Of a stretch of DNA of 64,000 bases, positions 50,101 to 62,430 are shown in pieces. This DNA comes from Isoetes taiwanensis (Eukaryota > Streptophyta > Lycopodiopsida > Isoetales > Isoetaceae): the NCBI GenBank assembly GCA_021234155.1, contig JAJEKV010000057.1, positions 1,662,300 through 1,726,299 of the forward strand, given 5' to 3'. Position numbers and translations under genes: made by a program. The notes below the pieces were generated by a model that saw nothing but the letters and a program-made list of their open reading frames with translations, searched no databases and was not told the origin of the DNA. Numbering within the stretch: the first letter of the stretch is position 1; each line of letters opens with the position of its first letter.

Positions 50101-51180
50101 GCCATCGAATCTGTGGATTGTTGCATTGCTCTCGGGCTCCCATTGTGAAGAGGTAGGATGACCAACATAGAGTCTTAAACCTCTTTGCTTTCTGCCTAAG
50201 TGATCTATACTGATCCAATGAGGACCTTGGTATAACTCTACTTGCAACTTCCTTTTGATTTTGTTTGATCCAGGTTTGATTGTTTGTACCACTCTTGAGT
50301 ACACATCAACAATGAATTCTTTGTGTTAAGCTTTACTGCGCATAAGCAATGGGTTTAATCTGCTCATATTGACCCGATAATTGTAGAATTAAAACATGAT
50401 CCGTACTCTTGTTTGTTAGAAAGCGTCGATCTGATTGTTTACGCCTTCTTAATTCCTATGCTCCAGCCACAGTCGCAAAGGGAAAGAGAATGGGGTAAAC
50501 TAAAGGATCAAAGATTTGGGTTTGTGATTGGAATCTTTACTTGAGGGCATGACCTTTCAGTGTATACAAATGTCCCTGCTCCGAATAGGTGGCTCTTATG
50601 CATTGACAAATATTCTGCAACTTCATTTGAGCATGCTTTAGTTGTATCTCTAAGTCCCGAGGTTTAGAAATATTGAGACATCCTGATGTACTTTCACGCC
50701 TCACGACGTTGTACTGTTCTTCTACGTGCATCATCATAGGAGGCGTGCAGGGGTTAGTGCGTAGCTCGACATCGATTCTTTGGTAGGTCACTATCGCAAT
50801 TTACATTACGAGGATTTTGGGTTACGTGCTTCATGTGCATGAGTAGGCATCTAGAATGTAGAAGTGGGAGTATGTTCTTGAGGCTGGAATTATCGGCATG
50901 GTGATACTACCCTATAGTAGGTTTGTCCTTGGATCTTGAAACAATACGGTCATGTCGTTCAAATTGCTCGATGTTGGCGCCAAAGGAAAGCGAGAGCACT
51001 ATTGTATACCCTAATGTGTTGGTGGAAGTTAGTGCTTTTTTAGGTCTTTGGTGGTTCAATAATCTCTGAATTAGATGGGGCATTGGTTGTAGAGTTCCAG
51101 TTTGGTTGTCCATCATAATGATTCGTACCATCGTCCTTGAGCGACAATGCACCGGTCTACGCATTCTATTAGATGGCCCG
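47150..51180 (-). mobile_element. Helitron Rep-helicase, near full length but decayed
   Basis: Helitrons are rolling-circle DNA transposons encoding a HUH-type Rep fused to a PIF1-like helicase. On the minus strand, in order: PHLIQRLL and LGYTIVLSLSFGANI (51090-51000), FDPLVYPILFPFA (50515-50474), YSRVVQTIK ... VELYQG (50300-50230), RFGKADLFVTF (50090-50061, the start of the Rep region), HGPCGAPNPNAP (49735-49690), EHLDTRYCLSIEAMWRLYG (about 49370-49310), GATSFEHMRTATGNYVRTFK (48960-48890), VIYDIILDAISQRSHQGINV (about 48520-48460), a disrupted Walker A with GGT-KTFLFN readable after a frame change (48455-48421), and the C-terminal TRVLIPRITLSH and GIYLPTPQDLHTRQLYVADS (47338-47283). Dozens of indels and stops; certainly non-coding as written. 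The N-terminus may extend to about 51590. Helitron ends were not located. Confidence 0.88.
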
Positions 51181-51599
51181 CAGTGGTGTCGTTCTTGTGT
51201 GACTTCAAGTGTCCTTGCTATTACGTATGCTTAGGTGGAATGGTCTCTGTTGGCGCTGATATTGTGCAAGTTAATCAAGTCTCTCTTGTACTCTTCTACA
51301 CATTTCTGTATTAAGCCTTTGAACTCCTTTTAACGCTTATATTGGGGCGTCTTTGGCCAATCTTTATGATTGTTGTTCTTGTTTTGTGGTAGCTTATTTA
51401 ATTTCCTTTTCTTGTAATACTCTCTTCGTTTTCAATCGAGCTTCACGCTCTGAGGTGTCTCTTGTGGCTAAACTGCTCTTTGTAATTAATTCTTGCACTG
51501 CCAAGCCTTCTTTCTCCGTTCCTCCGTCATTGCAAATTAGATGTCGAATGATGTGGGAGTTTCATAGTATTCTGCTCCTTCACAATTATTTTTATAGCT

Positions 51600-51795
51600 A
51601 TTTAAAAAGGAAAAAGGCAAAAGGTATTGTTCCCTTTTTTGCCTTTTTAAAGGGAAAAAGGCAAAAATATTATTTCCCTTTTTACTTTTTAAAGGGAAAG
51701 GAGCAAAAATTATTGTTCCCTTTTTGCCTTTTAAACATAACTAAAAAGGATTTGTGTTTTTAATTATTAGCTAAAGGGAAAAGGCAAAGTGGTGT
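51600..51795. repeat. Three tandem fold-back units, about 53 bp each
   Basis: Units near 51604-51655, 51650-51700 and 51695-51735 each read roughly aaagggaaaaaggcaaaa - attgttccc - tttttgcctttt, so each unit is itself an imperfect hairpin (GGGAAAAAGGCAAAA against its complement). A lone half-unit (aaagggaaaaggcaaa) recurs at 51773-51788. Immediately upstream of the Helitron's 5' side. Confidence 0.8.
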
Positions 51796-53830
51796 TTGAC
51801 CTTTTGTTGGAGTACATACCCGCCTTTTTGTACCATAAAGGTGCAAAGTCCTAGAGATTAGTTGTGTGTTCCTTAAAGTCGTCCTAAACCCGGCGTGAGG
51901 ATCATCTACACACAGCGAAAGAGGTAAAATACAAAAGAGGTTGGCGTTTAAAGGCAGCTTTCTTTGCCTTCTTGATGTAAAACATTTAAATTGGTTTAAG
52001 GGGTTGTTCTTGGTTTTCACGTTTGAGGAATCATTGTTGTCATGTGTTTCTCTTCTTGTCATTACTTCTTGTCATAATGTTTCTCTTGATAGTCTTTGCT
52101 TCGTTTAATACTCGAGAGGAAATGTAAGAGATTCACGTGACAATGTAATCAAAGATAAGGAAGTAATATTATGACAAACCAGAAATATTCCATGTGATCA
52201 AAGGCGAGGTGATGTTGGCAGTGCCAAAACCACGGGTGCCTTTACCTAATGTTCAATAACAATTTATCGATATAGCGGTATCATTACCACATTTGTAGGT
52301 TGAACCCTGATCAGCGTCCAAGATGGCAACTTCCACTAACCATCAACTTTGAGGCAATACAATAAGGATAAAAACTTACGTACAAGCTGAAAAGAAACGA
52401 AATAATGAAATAGACTTGAAGGACTATTTAAATATTCAATTTCTTTGTGGAAGTTCCTTTAGTTTGTTGTCTGCGGCTGCTCACGTCTTAATGACTCCAT
52501 GCAAAAGAACCTTTGTTTTTATACGCAAGTTCAATTTCCCCACTTACCGGGCGACCTTATACTTTTATGGTCCCATTTTTTGTAAGATCAACAAATAGAA
52601 CCTCACCTCACATAATGGATTGTCATTTGAAATCTACCAAGCGAGTTACTTTCTGAGATGCATACTCCGGATAGGTTCGCATCTTATTGGATACCAATTT
52701 TATACATGCCTTGGTAGCCTTGAGACTCTTTACTTCATCTGCACATTGATAGAACATAAGCTAATTATTTGCAACTTGCGAGAAGAGAACACCTTTAAGC
52801 TGACTGTATTTCTTTGGTGCGAGTCGCCACATCTGATGTTATCTTAGATTTTATGGTAGCACGCAAGTGATGATTGAGGAAGAAATCCAATAAAAAGTTA
52901 GCACCTTGAGCAAACTTTTACGAGGTGCTCAATGTCTCAAAAACACAAGCTGACCCAACAGCAAACAATATGAAAACTACACGATCATCGGCAAGGATGC
53001 CACACCGCACATTCTATTCTTTTCACACTTCTCCATCCCATGCAAGTGCAATTTTAAAAGCGACACATAATATTACAAAACTCAAACGTATTACGACCAT
53101 TGTCAAAAAGAAACTAACATTTGCTTAAGAAGTGGAGCGACCATTAGAGCCTCCAGGACATGCTTCCTCTTTTCGTCTCTGAGGAGCATCCTACATTATT
53201 TCAACAATTTAATCAAAAACATATCAGCGTCTACGGACAAAGGCCACTAAACATAAATCATTATGCGGCGTACCTACACAATGGTGCGAAGGCTTTTATC
53301 CTCAACCATCCCATTGGGTGAGTTACCACCAAAAGGGGTGGTGGCCTATTTTTAAATCTAGTATGGACCTGGAAGGGTTCTTTCTCATGCTATCGCTTCA
53401 TAATTATCCTCCTCCCTTTCCGCCTTTTGCCCTAATAGCGGTGTCAGGATATGGTTTGTGTTGGAGTTAAAATGTCTTTTCCATTGCCCTTAGGTGCATA
53501 ACGGTAGGTGGTGTTGGTATTGAGGGACCTCAAAGCTAGATTGTTTCATTAGCATCCATTATACGTAACCATAAAATGAAGATTATGCATTGTAGGACGC
53601 CACCAACCCCACAACAAAACAAGCAGAAAAACAAGCGGAAAAACAAGCGGAGAGCTAGATAAAGGCTAAGACTTGCTGCGACTATAGCGTTTGCAAGTCC
53701 AAATTACTGGCGCCATATATTTAGGTTGGTCCGAGTCTAGCTCCATGTAAGTATGACATGCTTAGCGAGAGATATGCCAATAAGATGGGGTAAATGTGAC
53801 CCCGGATGAATAGCGGATAAATGAATAGCT
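51796..53830. other. Intergenic, no gene recognised
   Basis: Short frames only, none with a recognisable domain. The segment 53620-53650 carries three near-identical aaacaagcggaa/aaacaagcagaa words. Confidence 0.4.
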
Positions 53831-55001
53831 TCGAACTTCTTACATTACCTGCAGAAGAAATGTAAGTTTGGAATCACCAGTATGGAACATACCCTTTCCA
53901 TTTGCAATATGCACTAATGCCATGATAACTTGCCATGGATAGGTTTATTATCAGTCATGTATTATTTGGGCTATAAAATGTGACATGCATACCAAATTAT
54001 TAGAAAAGACTTGTTGATATTGTTTGCCTCTTTAAAGAGGATATACCTTGGGATGACCTTTTACTGTTCCCAACGACAAATGACAAAGAGAGCCACTTCA
54101 TTAGCATACATTATGCCTTAACCACTCTGCTTAAGAAGAAAGTTTAATCATGGGTTGTGCCTAAAAGCTAACAAAACTCAAACATATAAACACATCTGGG
54201 CTTGTTTAGCACCATAGCTTCTTCACGGAGTAATGAGATGAAGCACATCTTCTAATAGGGTCCTCCATCATATCTACCTTTGGCAAAATCATGTTAAAGA
54301 AGCCTATTCACTACAATAAAGAAAAGTAAAGATTATGATGGAACACACTTCTTTAGAAGGATTACAGGGCACCGGATCGCACATGTCACATGAAGTAGAT
54401 CATTACGAGAAGTAACTAAGGGACAAAACATAGCCAACAACCCAACTCTTCTAGCAAAGCCGTAACAAATGGACCATCGATCTTGCGGAATCGAAAACCA
54501 CGGCATCTCATTATGTTAGGCGCCCGGAGGAGCCATGCGAGATCCATCGAAAACACAGTCGAAATGAAGTTTCAGCTAAATCTTTGCTTAAATTTACATG
54601 GTGATCGGCACGACCATTAGCCGAATAGACAAATCTCCGGCTATATCAGAGTAAAAAAGAAAACATCTTGGTCATGCCTAGCTTCAAAGGTCTTGCCTTT
54701 CGACTGTGGTTGTAATCGACTCTTACAAAGCTACCGGATATGCGCAAGAAGATTGATTAGAGCTCCATCTTTGTTCGATCAAGAAAGGCCTCAGTTCATA
54801 TGAATAAGCTGCTCAATGTAGAGAGGTACACACCATTACACGTTGTAAATGTATAGGCATCTCATTACATTTGTTGGTGGCAAGACCATCTTGATCCGCT
54901 TCTCTCCGTCTTTGCAAGCCCTAAAAAGCGCCCTAAAAATCGTGAAATCGAAATTACTAGATGGGATCTCGACCCAACCAATCTGGATCCGAGAATACAA
55001 T
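53831..55001 (+). repeat. Tandem duplication, unit A (1.17 kb)
   Basis: Aligns in the same orientation to the next 1.17 kb. Landmarks in order: gaacttcttacattacct, ggaatcac, ccatttgcaatat, catggataggtttattatc, tgacatgcatacc, agaagaaagtttaatcatggg, accatagcttcttcacggag, gggtcctccatcatatctac, tgaagtttcagctaaatctt, gatatgcgcaagaagattga, and cttctctccgtctt. No coding motif recognised in either unit. Confidence 0.88.
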
Positions 55002-56172
55002 TTGAACTTCTTACATTACCTACTTGAAGAAATGTAAGTTTGGAATCACGATATGGAACATGTCTACTGCTTTCCATTTGCAATATACTAATGCCATGAT
55101 AACACTGCATGGATAGGTTTATTATCGGAGAATGCATATTATTTGGGCTATAAATGCTGACATGCATACCCAAGTGTTAGAAGAGACTTGTTGATGTTGT
55201 TTTGCCTTTAAGAGGATCACCTTACGCACCCGGATGACCTTTTGCACATTTCCAGCGACAAATGACAAAGAAGACCACTTCATTAACGCCATTATACGTA
55301 ACCACTCTAGCAGAAGAAAGTTTAATCATGGGTTGTTACCACAAAGCTAACAAAACTCAAACATATAACACATACGGAGCTTAGCTAAGCACCATAGCTT
55401 CTTCACGGAGTAGTGGATGAAGCACATCCTTCTAATAGGGTCCTCCATCATATCTACCTTTGTAAATGTGTTAAAGGCCTATTCACTACAATAAAGAAGA
55501 AAAGTAAAAGATTATGATGGAACACACTGCAGTTGGGGCACCGGATCAACTTTATGTCTGTAAAGAGTAGATCATTCACGAGGAAGTAACTAAAGGACAA
55601 AACACAGTAACAACCCAACTCTTCTAGCAAAGGCCATCGACAAATGGACCATCGATCTTCTTGGGAATCGGCAAGCATCATTGTGGGCGCCGGAGAGCCA
55701 TGCGGAATCCCACAGCCGAAAAGCCTGGTGAAAATGAAGTTTCAGCTAAATCTTTGCTTGGGCGTAGTGGTCGGCACAGCCATTAAGCCGGGAATAGACA
55801 AATGTTATATCCGATAAAAAAGGAAAACATCTTGAATCATGCTAGCTTCAAAGTCTTTGCTTTCGACTGTGGTTCGTAATCGGCTCTTACAAAGCTACCT
55901 GGATATGCGCAAGAAGATTGATTAGGCTCCATCTTTAGTCGATCGAGAAAGCGACCTCGGTTCATGAATAAAAGGTGCTCCAATGTAGAAGGGTGCACAC
56001 ACCATTACGATTATGGAAATGTAGGCATCTCGTTACATTGAGGCGCCGGAGGCCATGCCGGATCCCGCACTTCTCTCCGTCTTGCAAAGCCCTAAAGCGC
56101 CCTAAAATCCCTGACCGTCAAATTATAAGATGGATCATTAACCAATCTGAAATTTGGATCCAAAAATTCTAA
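55002..56172 (+). repeat. Tandem duplication, unit B (1.17 kb)
   Basis: Second copy, starting at tttgaacttcttacattacc (55002) and ending at about 56172 after gatggatcattaaccaatctg. It differs from unit A by scattered short indels and substitutions, including several CAG/CGG-type differences. The head-to-tail junction has no spacer. Confidence 0.88.
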
Positions 56173-57089
56173 TAAAACATTATAATAAAAGATATGTTAC
56201 TCTATTCACTCCATCTTCCTCTTCTTTGTTTTGGAGGAACTTTTCGCTCCACAGATGAAGGATTTCTTTTCCAATGAGCTTTGTTTTCGTGTTGCACCTT
56301 TAGAATTCTTCTTTACGGCATACTTTTCCACGACATCATCAAATCCTTTTGTTTCTTTTCCTTCAAAGATGTAGTAGACTTACTACTTGCCGACATTCAG
56401 GATCGGTATTGGCAAACAATCTATTATGTGCTCATATGAGCCCAATGGCAGCTCATACATTAATAGTTCACCTACAATAGAGTAGTAACTCTTTTTCTTT
56501 TGTCGACAGAATGTAAATAGCAAGAAACATCGGCATGGCTCAATAACTCATGTCATTTTCACCAACAAACTTGTAATATTTACCGGTTAAGATAACTGTA
56601 TGCAGATTTTGAACCCCATTAAATCTCTAAAAGCATTTTTTCAACATGTTTGGTTAGGTACACTTGATAATCTAAAACTCTACATTCTCTTCATTGTTTG
56701 CTTCGCGTTAGCGACAAATTATCACCACTTCACACGTACTTTCCTTTGGTTGTCACCTTCATGTTGCACGCGGGTGGCGAGTTGTGATTCTCATGATAAA
56801 TCGCTGATTCTGAATATAGTAACCTCCCGTACTCTTTTATGCAGCATTTTATTCCATAAGCCTTCAACTTAACTACTGACAAGACAAACCTTTGTGAGCT
56901 ACCATAGTGGATGTTGTTTTGACAAATTGGTCAGTAATTGTGTATCTTTTGTAGTTCCCTTGATGCTTATCATAGTCATAGCAATTTTTATACACTTCAC
57001 AACCTCTAACCAAAGTGCTATAGACACCAAATTAGCATTTTTGACTTGAGCAAATTAGGTATTTAAGTCAAATAAAGAGGCATATGTGT
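56173..57089 (-). other. Possible C-terminal flank of the WSDGC relic
   Basis: Downstream of the relic on the minus strand. A Lys-rich, charged stretch (KYAVKKNSKGATRKQ, near 56330-56280) and YYKFVGENDM (near 56570) suggest former coding sequence in the same direction, but no motif identifies it. Confidence 0.3.
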
Positions 57090-58260
57090 TACGCCGGATG
57101 ATGTTCTTATCTTGCAAGCCTCTCATGTCAAGAACTTGTTTAGCATCCTCCACATTACGGTAATGGCTATCCATCTTAGCATCTCACTTGTAGAAATATT
57201 CTTTTTACTGGCATTTTGCGCAATCATACTCGCCCACATGGGAAGCAAAAAGAAATTCAATAATCTGGCCTCCATTTTTCTCAAAAAACCTTCAAATACT
57301 AAAATGCTCCTAGAGACTTATTTAGTGCACAACCATCGGACCAAAAGACATGCTTTGAGTAAGTTATACTAGCCAAATAGTCGGCGTAGCCACGAAGACA
57401 ATGCTAGACAAATGGAGAATCATGTTCTCGATCATGAGGACATGTAGAAATGAGTCTCCTTCACCGGTTTCATGATCGCCGATCTTAATATTTGGAACTT
57501 CCACATTCCTTGCGCCACCTATATTTGATATGAACTAGAATAGAACATTTGATCATTTACGCCGGTCTGATATTTGAATTTCTATTGAATGTTAAAAGTA
57601 TAATTCTCTGCAGAAGTCAATCATAGGACAATAGTATCTACAAGAAAAGTTTGTAAGCACTCCTTGGTGATGTTCATCTTGCATAGTTATGAGGAATGAA
57701 TTGTAATTCGTGTCTGCATACCATGAATTCATGTCTTTGATGCCTATATAAAACTTAAACAACATATTTATTATTGATAAGCTTTCCACCTTTTACACAT
57801 CCTTCTTAAGTCTCTTTCACTTTGCAATATACACCTTAATTCTTTAACCGGCCAAAATTATGAGCGAAATGCTTTACTACAAAGATGCTATTCATCTTTG
57901 ATTAGCAAACCTTAACGAAGAAATGCTAGAAAATTCAATATAGTCATAATCATTGACATGGTTCATTCACTCAATTAAGAACAACGATTGAAAGAAACAA
58001 CACTTTTAAGATATGCGAGAATACCTTTTCAAAATTCTTTAATCCAATCTATTCAATTTACTTTCTGTTCCTTTGGACATTTTAAAGGAAAAGCAGCCCA
58101 TAGTCCACCGCAATCCATGCAAACATTTGGCTTGTGCCAAAAAATATAGCATTATCCTTTCGACATACCATGGACCTCCACATATAAACACAGCATTGAA
58201 GTGTGCATATACTTCATGTTGGTCACAGGCCACGAGATAGCACATTTGCATCTGCTTGAC
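57090..58260 (-). pseudogene. Relic of an unnamed conserved protein family (WSDGC motif), transposase-like
   Basis: Function unknown. On the minus strand, across several frames: a Cys pair segment VCMDCGG ... LKCPKEQKV (58135-58060); MIDFCRELY (57628-57600, family pattern [IV]DFxENY); VHIKYRWRKECG (57525-57490); VKETHFYMSSDREHDSPFV (57470-57410, one frame change inside) then HCLRGY; KHVFWSDGCA (57345-57316); FFLLPMWASMIAQ or, one frame over, FLFASHVGEYDCA (57260-57220); and NVEDAKQVLDM (57155-57122). From memory, this order (DFxENY, HW/H[IV], DxxHD, WSDGC, QFK, HGKGxxDG, a DVVxF-like end) occurs in plant and animal proteins of unknown role, often in repetitive loci. The QFK and HGKG residues are lost here. 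Flanks to 56200 and 59250 may also belong to it. Confidence 0.5.
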
Positions 58261-59250
58261 TAGGCAGTAAATTTAGAATCTCTTCGTACCTTGTTGACTA
58301 TTTGCCTTCACAATTCAACTGCATGTGGTAGATCGGCAACATGTCTCTCTTTTCTTTAACTCATCTCCACGAACTTTGGCTTCAAAGCCTCAAATAACCT
58401 TATTCCAACTTTTATATTTGGGTACCGTTTCAAACATTTATAGAACATTATGCGCATTGACAAACCCTAACTTGGATTTAGAACATGTTCAAATTGGCAC
58501 TAACATAAACGTGTCTACATGATTCTTGAGGAAGTGGATTGCATACAAATTTATTAATGCTATCTTCTTGCCATAAAAGATTTCTTTATTAATCGATAAC
58601 TTGTCGTTTATTAGGAGACACCCTTATCTCGAGATATCAAAAAGTTATAGACACCGCTCACGATCTGCATGGAAATTCTATCACTAGCTCTAAATCTTGA
58701 ACATTGACCACCCGGTCCTCCAAAATCGTAATCTTTCTTTTTGTCAAGAAGCGGCATATATAGCCTTCCTTTTCAAATTCAATACTTGCCACAGCAATAT
58801 AGTTGCTAGAAGAACTTGACCATCGTCATGGTTGATGATGTTTATGATTTATGTCTTTGCTTCTAGCACTTTTATTGATGTGATGTTTTAACTTACATTA
58901 TCTACAACATGTTTGTAGACATTGAAAGCTTATTTCCAATCAATTTAAATTCGGGAAGATGTTCTATTGACACGGAAATAATGTCTAGATCTATCTTGAA
59001 TGGAAATTCATACATCTGCGTGTTAATCGGTCCACAATTTGTTTGGCTACTTCTTGTTTTATGTCTAGTGCTCAAACTCTCTTTTGTATGTTTGTCTCTT
59101 TCCAAGGCCAATTTCTCCTCTCTCTCTTCACAGTCCTCTCTTGTCTTCTCTTTTGTCACTTGGATTCTCCACCTTAGTGTATTAGGGATACACAACAACA
59201 TGTCTTGGTGCAAGAAGCCTTACAAGGTTTAGAATCAGGTTGTGTTTCCA
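58261..59250 (-). other. Possible N-terminal flank of the WSDGC relic
   Basis: Minus-strand frame 59213-58902 is charged at its start (KEKTREDCEEREEKLALERD, coiled-coil-like) and ends IDLDIISVSIEHLPEF. It lies upstream of the relic in the same orientation and could be its N-terminal exon or region. No family recognised. Confidence 0.3.
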
Positions 59251-60795
59251 ACACTCTCAATTGGAGATGAGGCACTTCAAATGACGAGATCATACGGATC
59301 TCTAATGGAATTGAAGTTTACGTTTCAACATACAAATTGGCATGTGGATTTCTACATTGTAACCAAATAAACCTTTCTGACATCGATCTTGACCGGCAAA
59401 TCTTGCTTCAAATTCTCACGCATATTTCTCAACAAGATCCATTGCCTCCAATCCAACAATCCATACATAAAGAAGACTTCATAATAATTGCCTACGAAAC
59501 AAGAGCTACTGTTTCATTTCTTCAAAATTCAATTCCATAAAGCTCCACTAAGAGCGGGGAGATCTTGCTCCTACCAGCCGGATTGATGACATGGCAACAA
59601 ATTCCCAAATGGAGGTAGAAAACTCAAATTTGTGAAATTTTGTGGAAGCATATAAAAACCTAATCTTGAATATAAAATTCAAAAATGCATATATAAAAAG
59701 GTAAAGCACCTCACAAGCACCCAGTGTCGCAGTAAAAAATAGTGTCCCCCAATAACGTGCGTGGACCCAAAGATTCTAGAGAGTGGAGAACAGTACCTTC
59801 AAGCCTTTGGGATGCGACACCGAGACCTTATGTTGTCCACTACATCATCAAGTCCACTAATATGGATACCTTTAATGAAGGAAGTCAACATTAACATTGA
59901 GGACGAGCAAAGCCAGAATATGTTCGACAAAAAAAGCAGGGCACATGAATCATTATACAACAACTCCAAGGAGATCAGATTTTTTTAACAAAATTGTGGA
60001 TCATCGCCTTTCTACACCAATGACTAATGACTACACTAGTAGAGAACCTATCGGGTAGTTGAATATCTTAGAATTATGGGTGATAACATCCATGATGGGA
60101 TTGAGACGAAATTTCGAGTAGATTTTTGTCATTTTTTTTAGAAAGGATGGACCCAAGAATTGAGCAAAGCTTCAAGGATCGGGAATAAATCATATGGAGT
60201 ACTAAAACTATATACATTTGCTGACAGATATCCAGCATATTGGAACCCCTTCGTGAGCTTGATTCACTAAGCAGGATTCACTAATAGGTCAACCGTCGAC
60301 CATGTATACGACGAGTACCTCCACAACATAAGGAATAATCCGACCAAATGAAGAGACGCAATATAGCAACATCTTAGATGGCATCAACTCAAAGGTGGGA
60401 CTATTTCAAGAGGACAATAAGTAAGAAAGGGGGGGTCCTAGAGTATAGATTAGATCTAAAAACAAGAATAATTATTTAATTGCTAGTTTTGTATCCAAAG
60501 GAAATGTCATCTCGACAAAACCTTGTGGCCATAGGATTTACAAATTTTGTTGGAATGTGTTGCAAGGAATGAAGAGTATCTTAAATAATAATTGTATATG
60601 AAAGTGTTAAATTGTGATAAACTAAATGTTGTGATAATAGAAACTAATAAGTACCTTGTTTTTAGTAAAATTCTGAATTAAACAACTTATTTGATAAATG
60701 TAATGGCGTAATAATGATTAAAATATTACATAAGGTAGTAAATATTAAATGTAATATTATAGTATAGTATTGGTATATCATTATGCATCCAGGTT
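59251..60795. other. Intergenic, no gene recognised
   Basis: AT-rich. No domain in six frames. Confidence 0.45.
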
Positions 60796-61280
60796 GATTA
60801 CTTGGGGTTAGGGAAGAGTCCAAGGTGGGGGAGACCCAGCCCGCGTCTTGCCGGACAACATGTTTCAGATGAGAGAATGTGTGTTCCCGGTACGATTATC
60901 GCTCCGGGGCGTATAATGCACTTGCAAATCACCAGCATTACATCACCGGCCCGGCGTGTCGCCCAGCGTGTACTTGAGGAGCTAGTAGCCCTAGGGGCAA
61001 CTTGCAAGGAGTGTGCATTTAGTAATGTGCACAAACCATGTGCGCATTCGCCCAGGTTACTTTTTGTTTTTTCCCATATTGACCTTTGTGCCGAAGTGGG
61101 CCTGCCACTTAGGTGCAGTGTGTGCACATTTTCCAATGTTCGATGAAAATAATGCACACATTTCCATGTGAGCACAATTAGGGTCGCTGCAACCATGGCA
61201 TTTGGCTTCACCTAGCCCTTAAGACAAGTGGTTGTTTGAATTATCCCCTGGGGTGTTGGAAGCCCCTGTAACCCCTTGTC

Positions 61281-61288
61281 TATTTAAG
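61281..61288 (+). promoter_or_regulatory. TATA-like box
   Basis: TATTTAAG in an otherwise GC-rich context, about 40 bp upstream of a ttttcgtttcacagggttt segment. This is the best core-promoter candidate in the LTR-like block. Confidence 0.35.
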
Positions 61289-62295
61289 TGGGAGAACCCT
61301 AACTTGCCCATTTTTTCGTTTCACAGGGTTTTAGAGAGCTCTGTTTGGCCCTTTAAAGGGTCAAAACCGCCTCGGTCTGATGCGAGAGAATTGCATCATT
61401 AGTTTTCCTTGATTAGAGCATCTCGGCGGGATGGTCGGGGCTTCGGTCGAGGAGGGAGAACTCAGGATCGGTGTTAGGCGATTTAATAGTCACAAACCTC
61501 ATTTGTAGAATAAAGTGGGTTTGTCTCTGTAAATTGCCCATGTAACCCTCTAGATCTCTAGATGGCGATTCTAACTAAAGAACCTAACTCTATGATGTAG
61601 GTGGGTCTAGTTCTTTAGTTCTCACATCAGAAAGTACTGTGGATAGTGTCTCACGTGAACTCCTTGTATTCGGAGGGGTGGGGCTAAACTTTGTGGTTGA
61701 TGCTCTAGAGTAGCCTCTCCCTAGCACCACTTTGTGAATTAGGCACAGTGTCTGAAGCCACACACAGTTGTGTGGTGAAGGGGGCGAGGCGGCTAGAAGG
61801 AGGGTTCATGTCGACTCTTGAGCGTCCTGGTGTGTAAAGCCTACAGGATGTTGCTGACTAAAGTGCATTGGCTCACCACTGAGTGGGTGAGGCATGGACT
61901 CGGCTACCCAAGTAGTGGTGTACACTTTTTCCGGGTGGGTTGGGTCGAGATACGGTGGGTGGCCCTCTAGTCTGGGTAGCATGTAGATCTCGGAGGGAGT
62001 GATCATGCCGGAGCTGGGGAGGGATGAAACCCGAATAGCCCTTTTGGCTTCCATGCCTCCGGCCGAGGAACTACAGTCGGTCTACTGTCTTCCAGCCTCC
62101 TGCAAAGGAGTATTGCACAGGAGGGCAGGATGAGTGGACAACCTAATGTTGCCTGCCAGTAAATCCATTGCCATCAGGTGTGCCAGTAATTTCACAGGGG
62201 GCAAGCAGTAAGTCATCCGCCTTGGTCGAGCCTTGGTGATCCTCGGGTTGGTTGGGGTTGGACGGTAATCGGCTTATGCTTATATTTATGCCGCG

Positions 62296-62316
62296 GCTTC
62301 GTGGAAACCACGAAGC
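62296..62316. other. Perfect 9-bp hairpin
   Basis: GCTTCGTGG-AAA-CCACGAAGC: a 9-bp stem with a 3-base loop, preceded by gccgcg. Could stabilise an LTR transcript end or be a remnant of a short palindrome insertion. Confidence 0.8.
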
Positions 62317-62430
62317 GAAGGTGCAATGACCCCTTCACTCTTCCCACTGGAACCCGTCTGGGTTGCAGTGTCATGTATGAAAAGGAGCCCTGTATCGGCA
62401 TGGAGCCGGTATGGGAAGAACTCTGTTTGT

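Noticed and set aside
57122-57155. Pentatricopeptide repeat (NVEDAKQVLDM resembles a PPR helix)
   Set aside because: No tandem 35-residue repeats around it, and the segment fits the C-terminal part of the WSDGC family in order.
60798-61211. 137-codon and 114-codon overlapping open frames
   Set aside because: They lie on opposite strands in GC-rich LTR-like sequence, where long chance frames are expected, and show no family motif.
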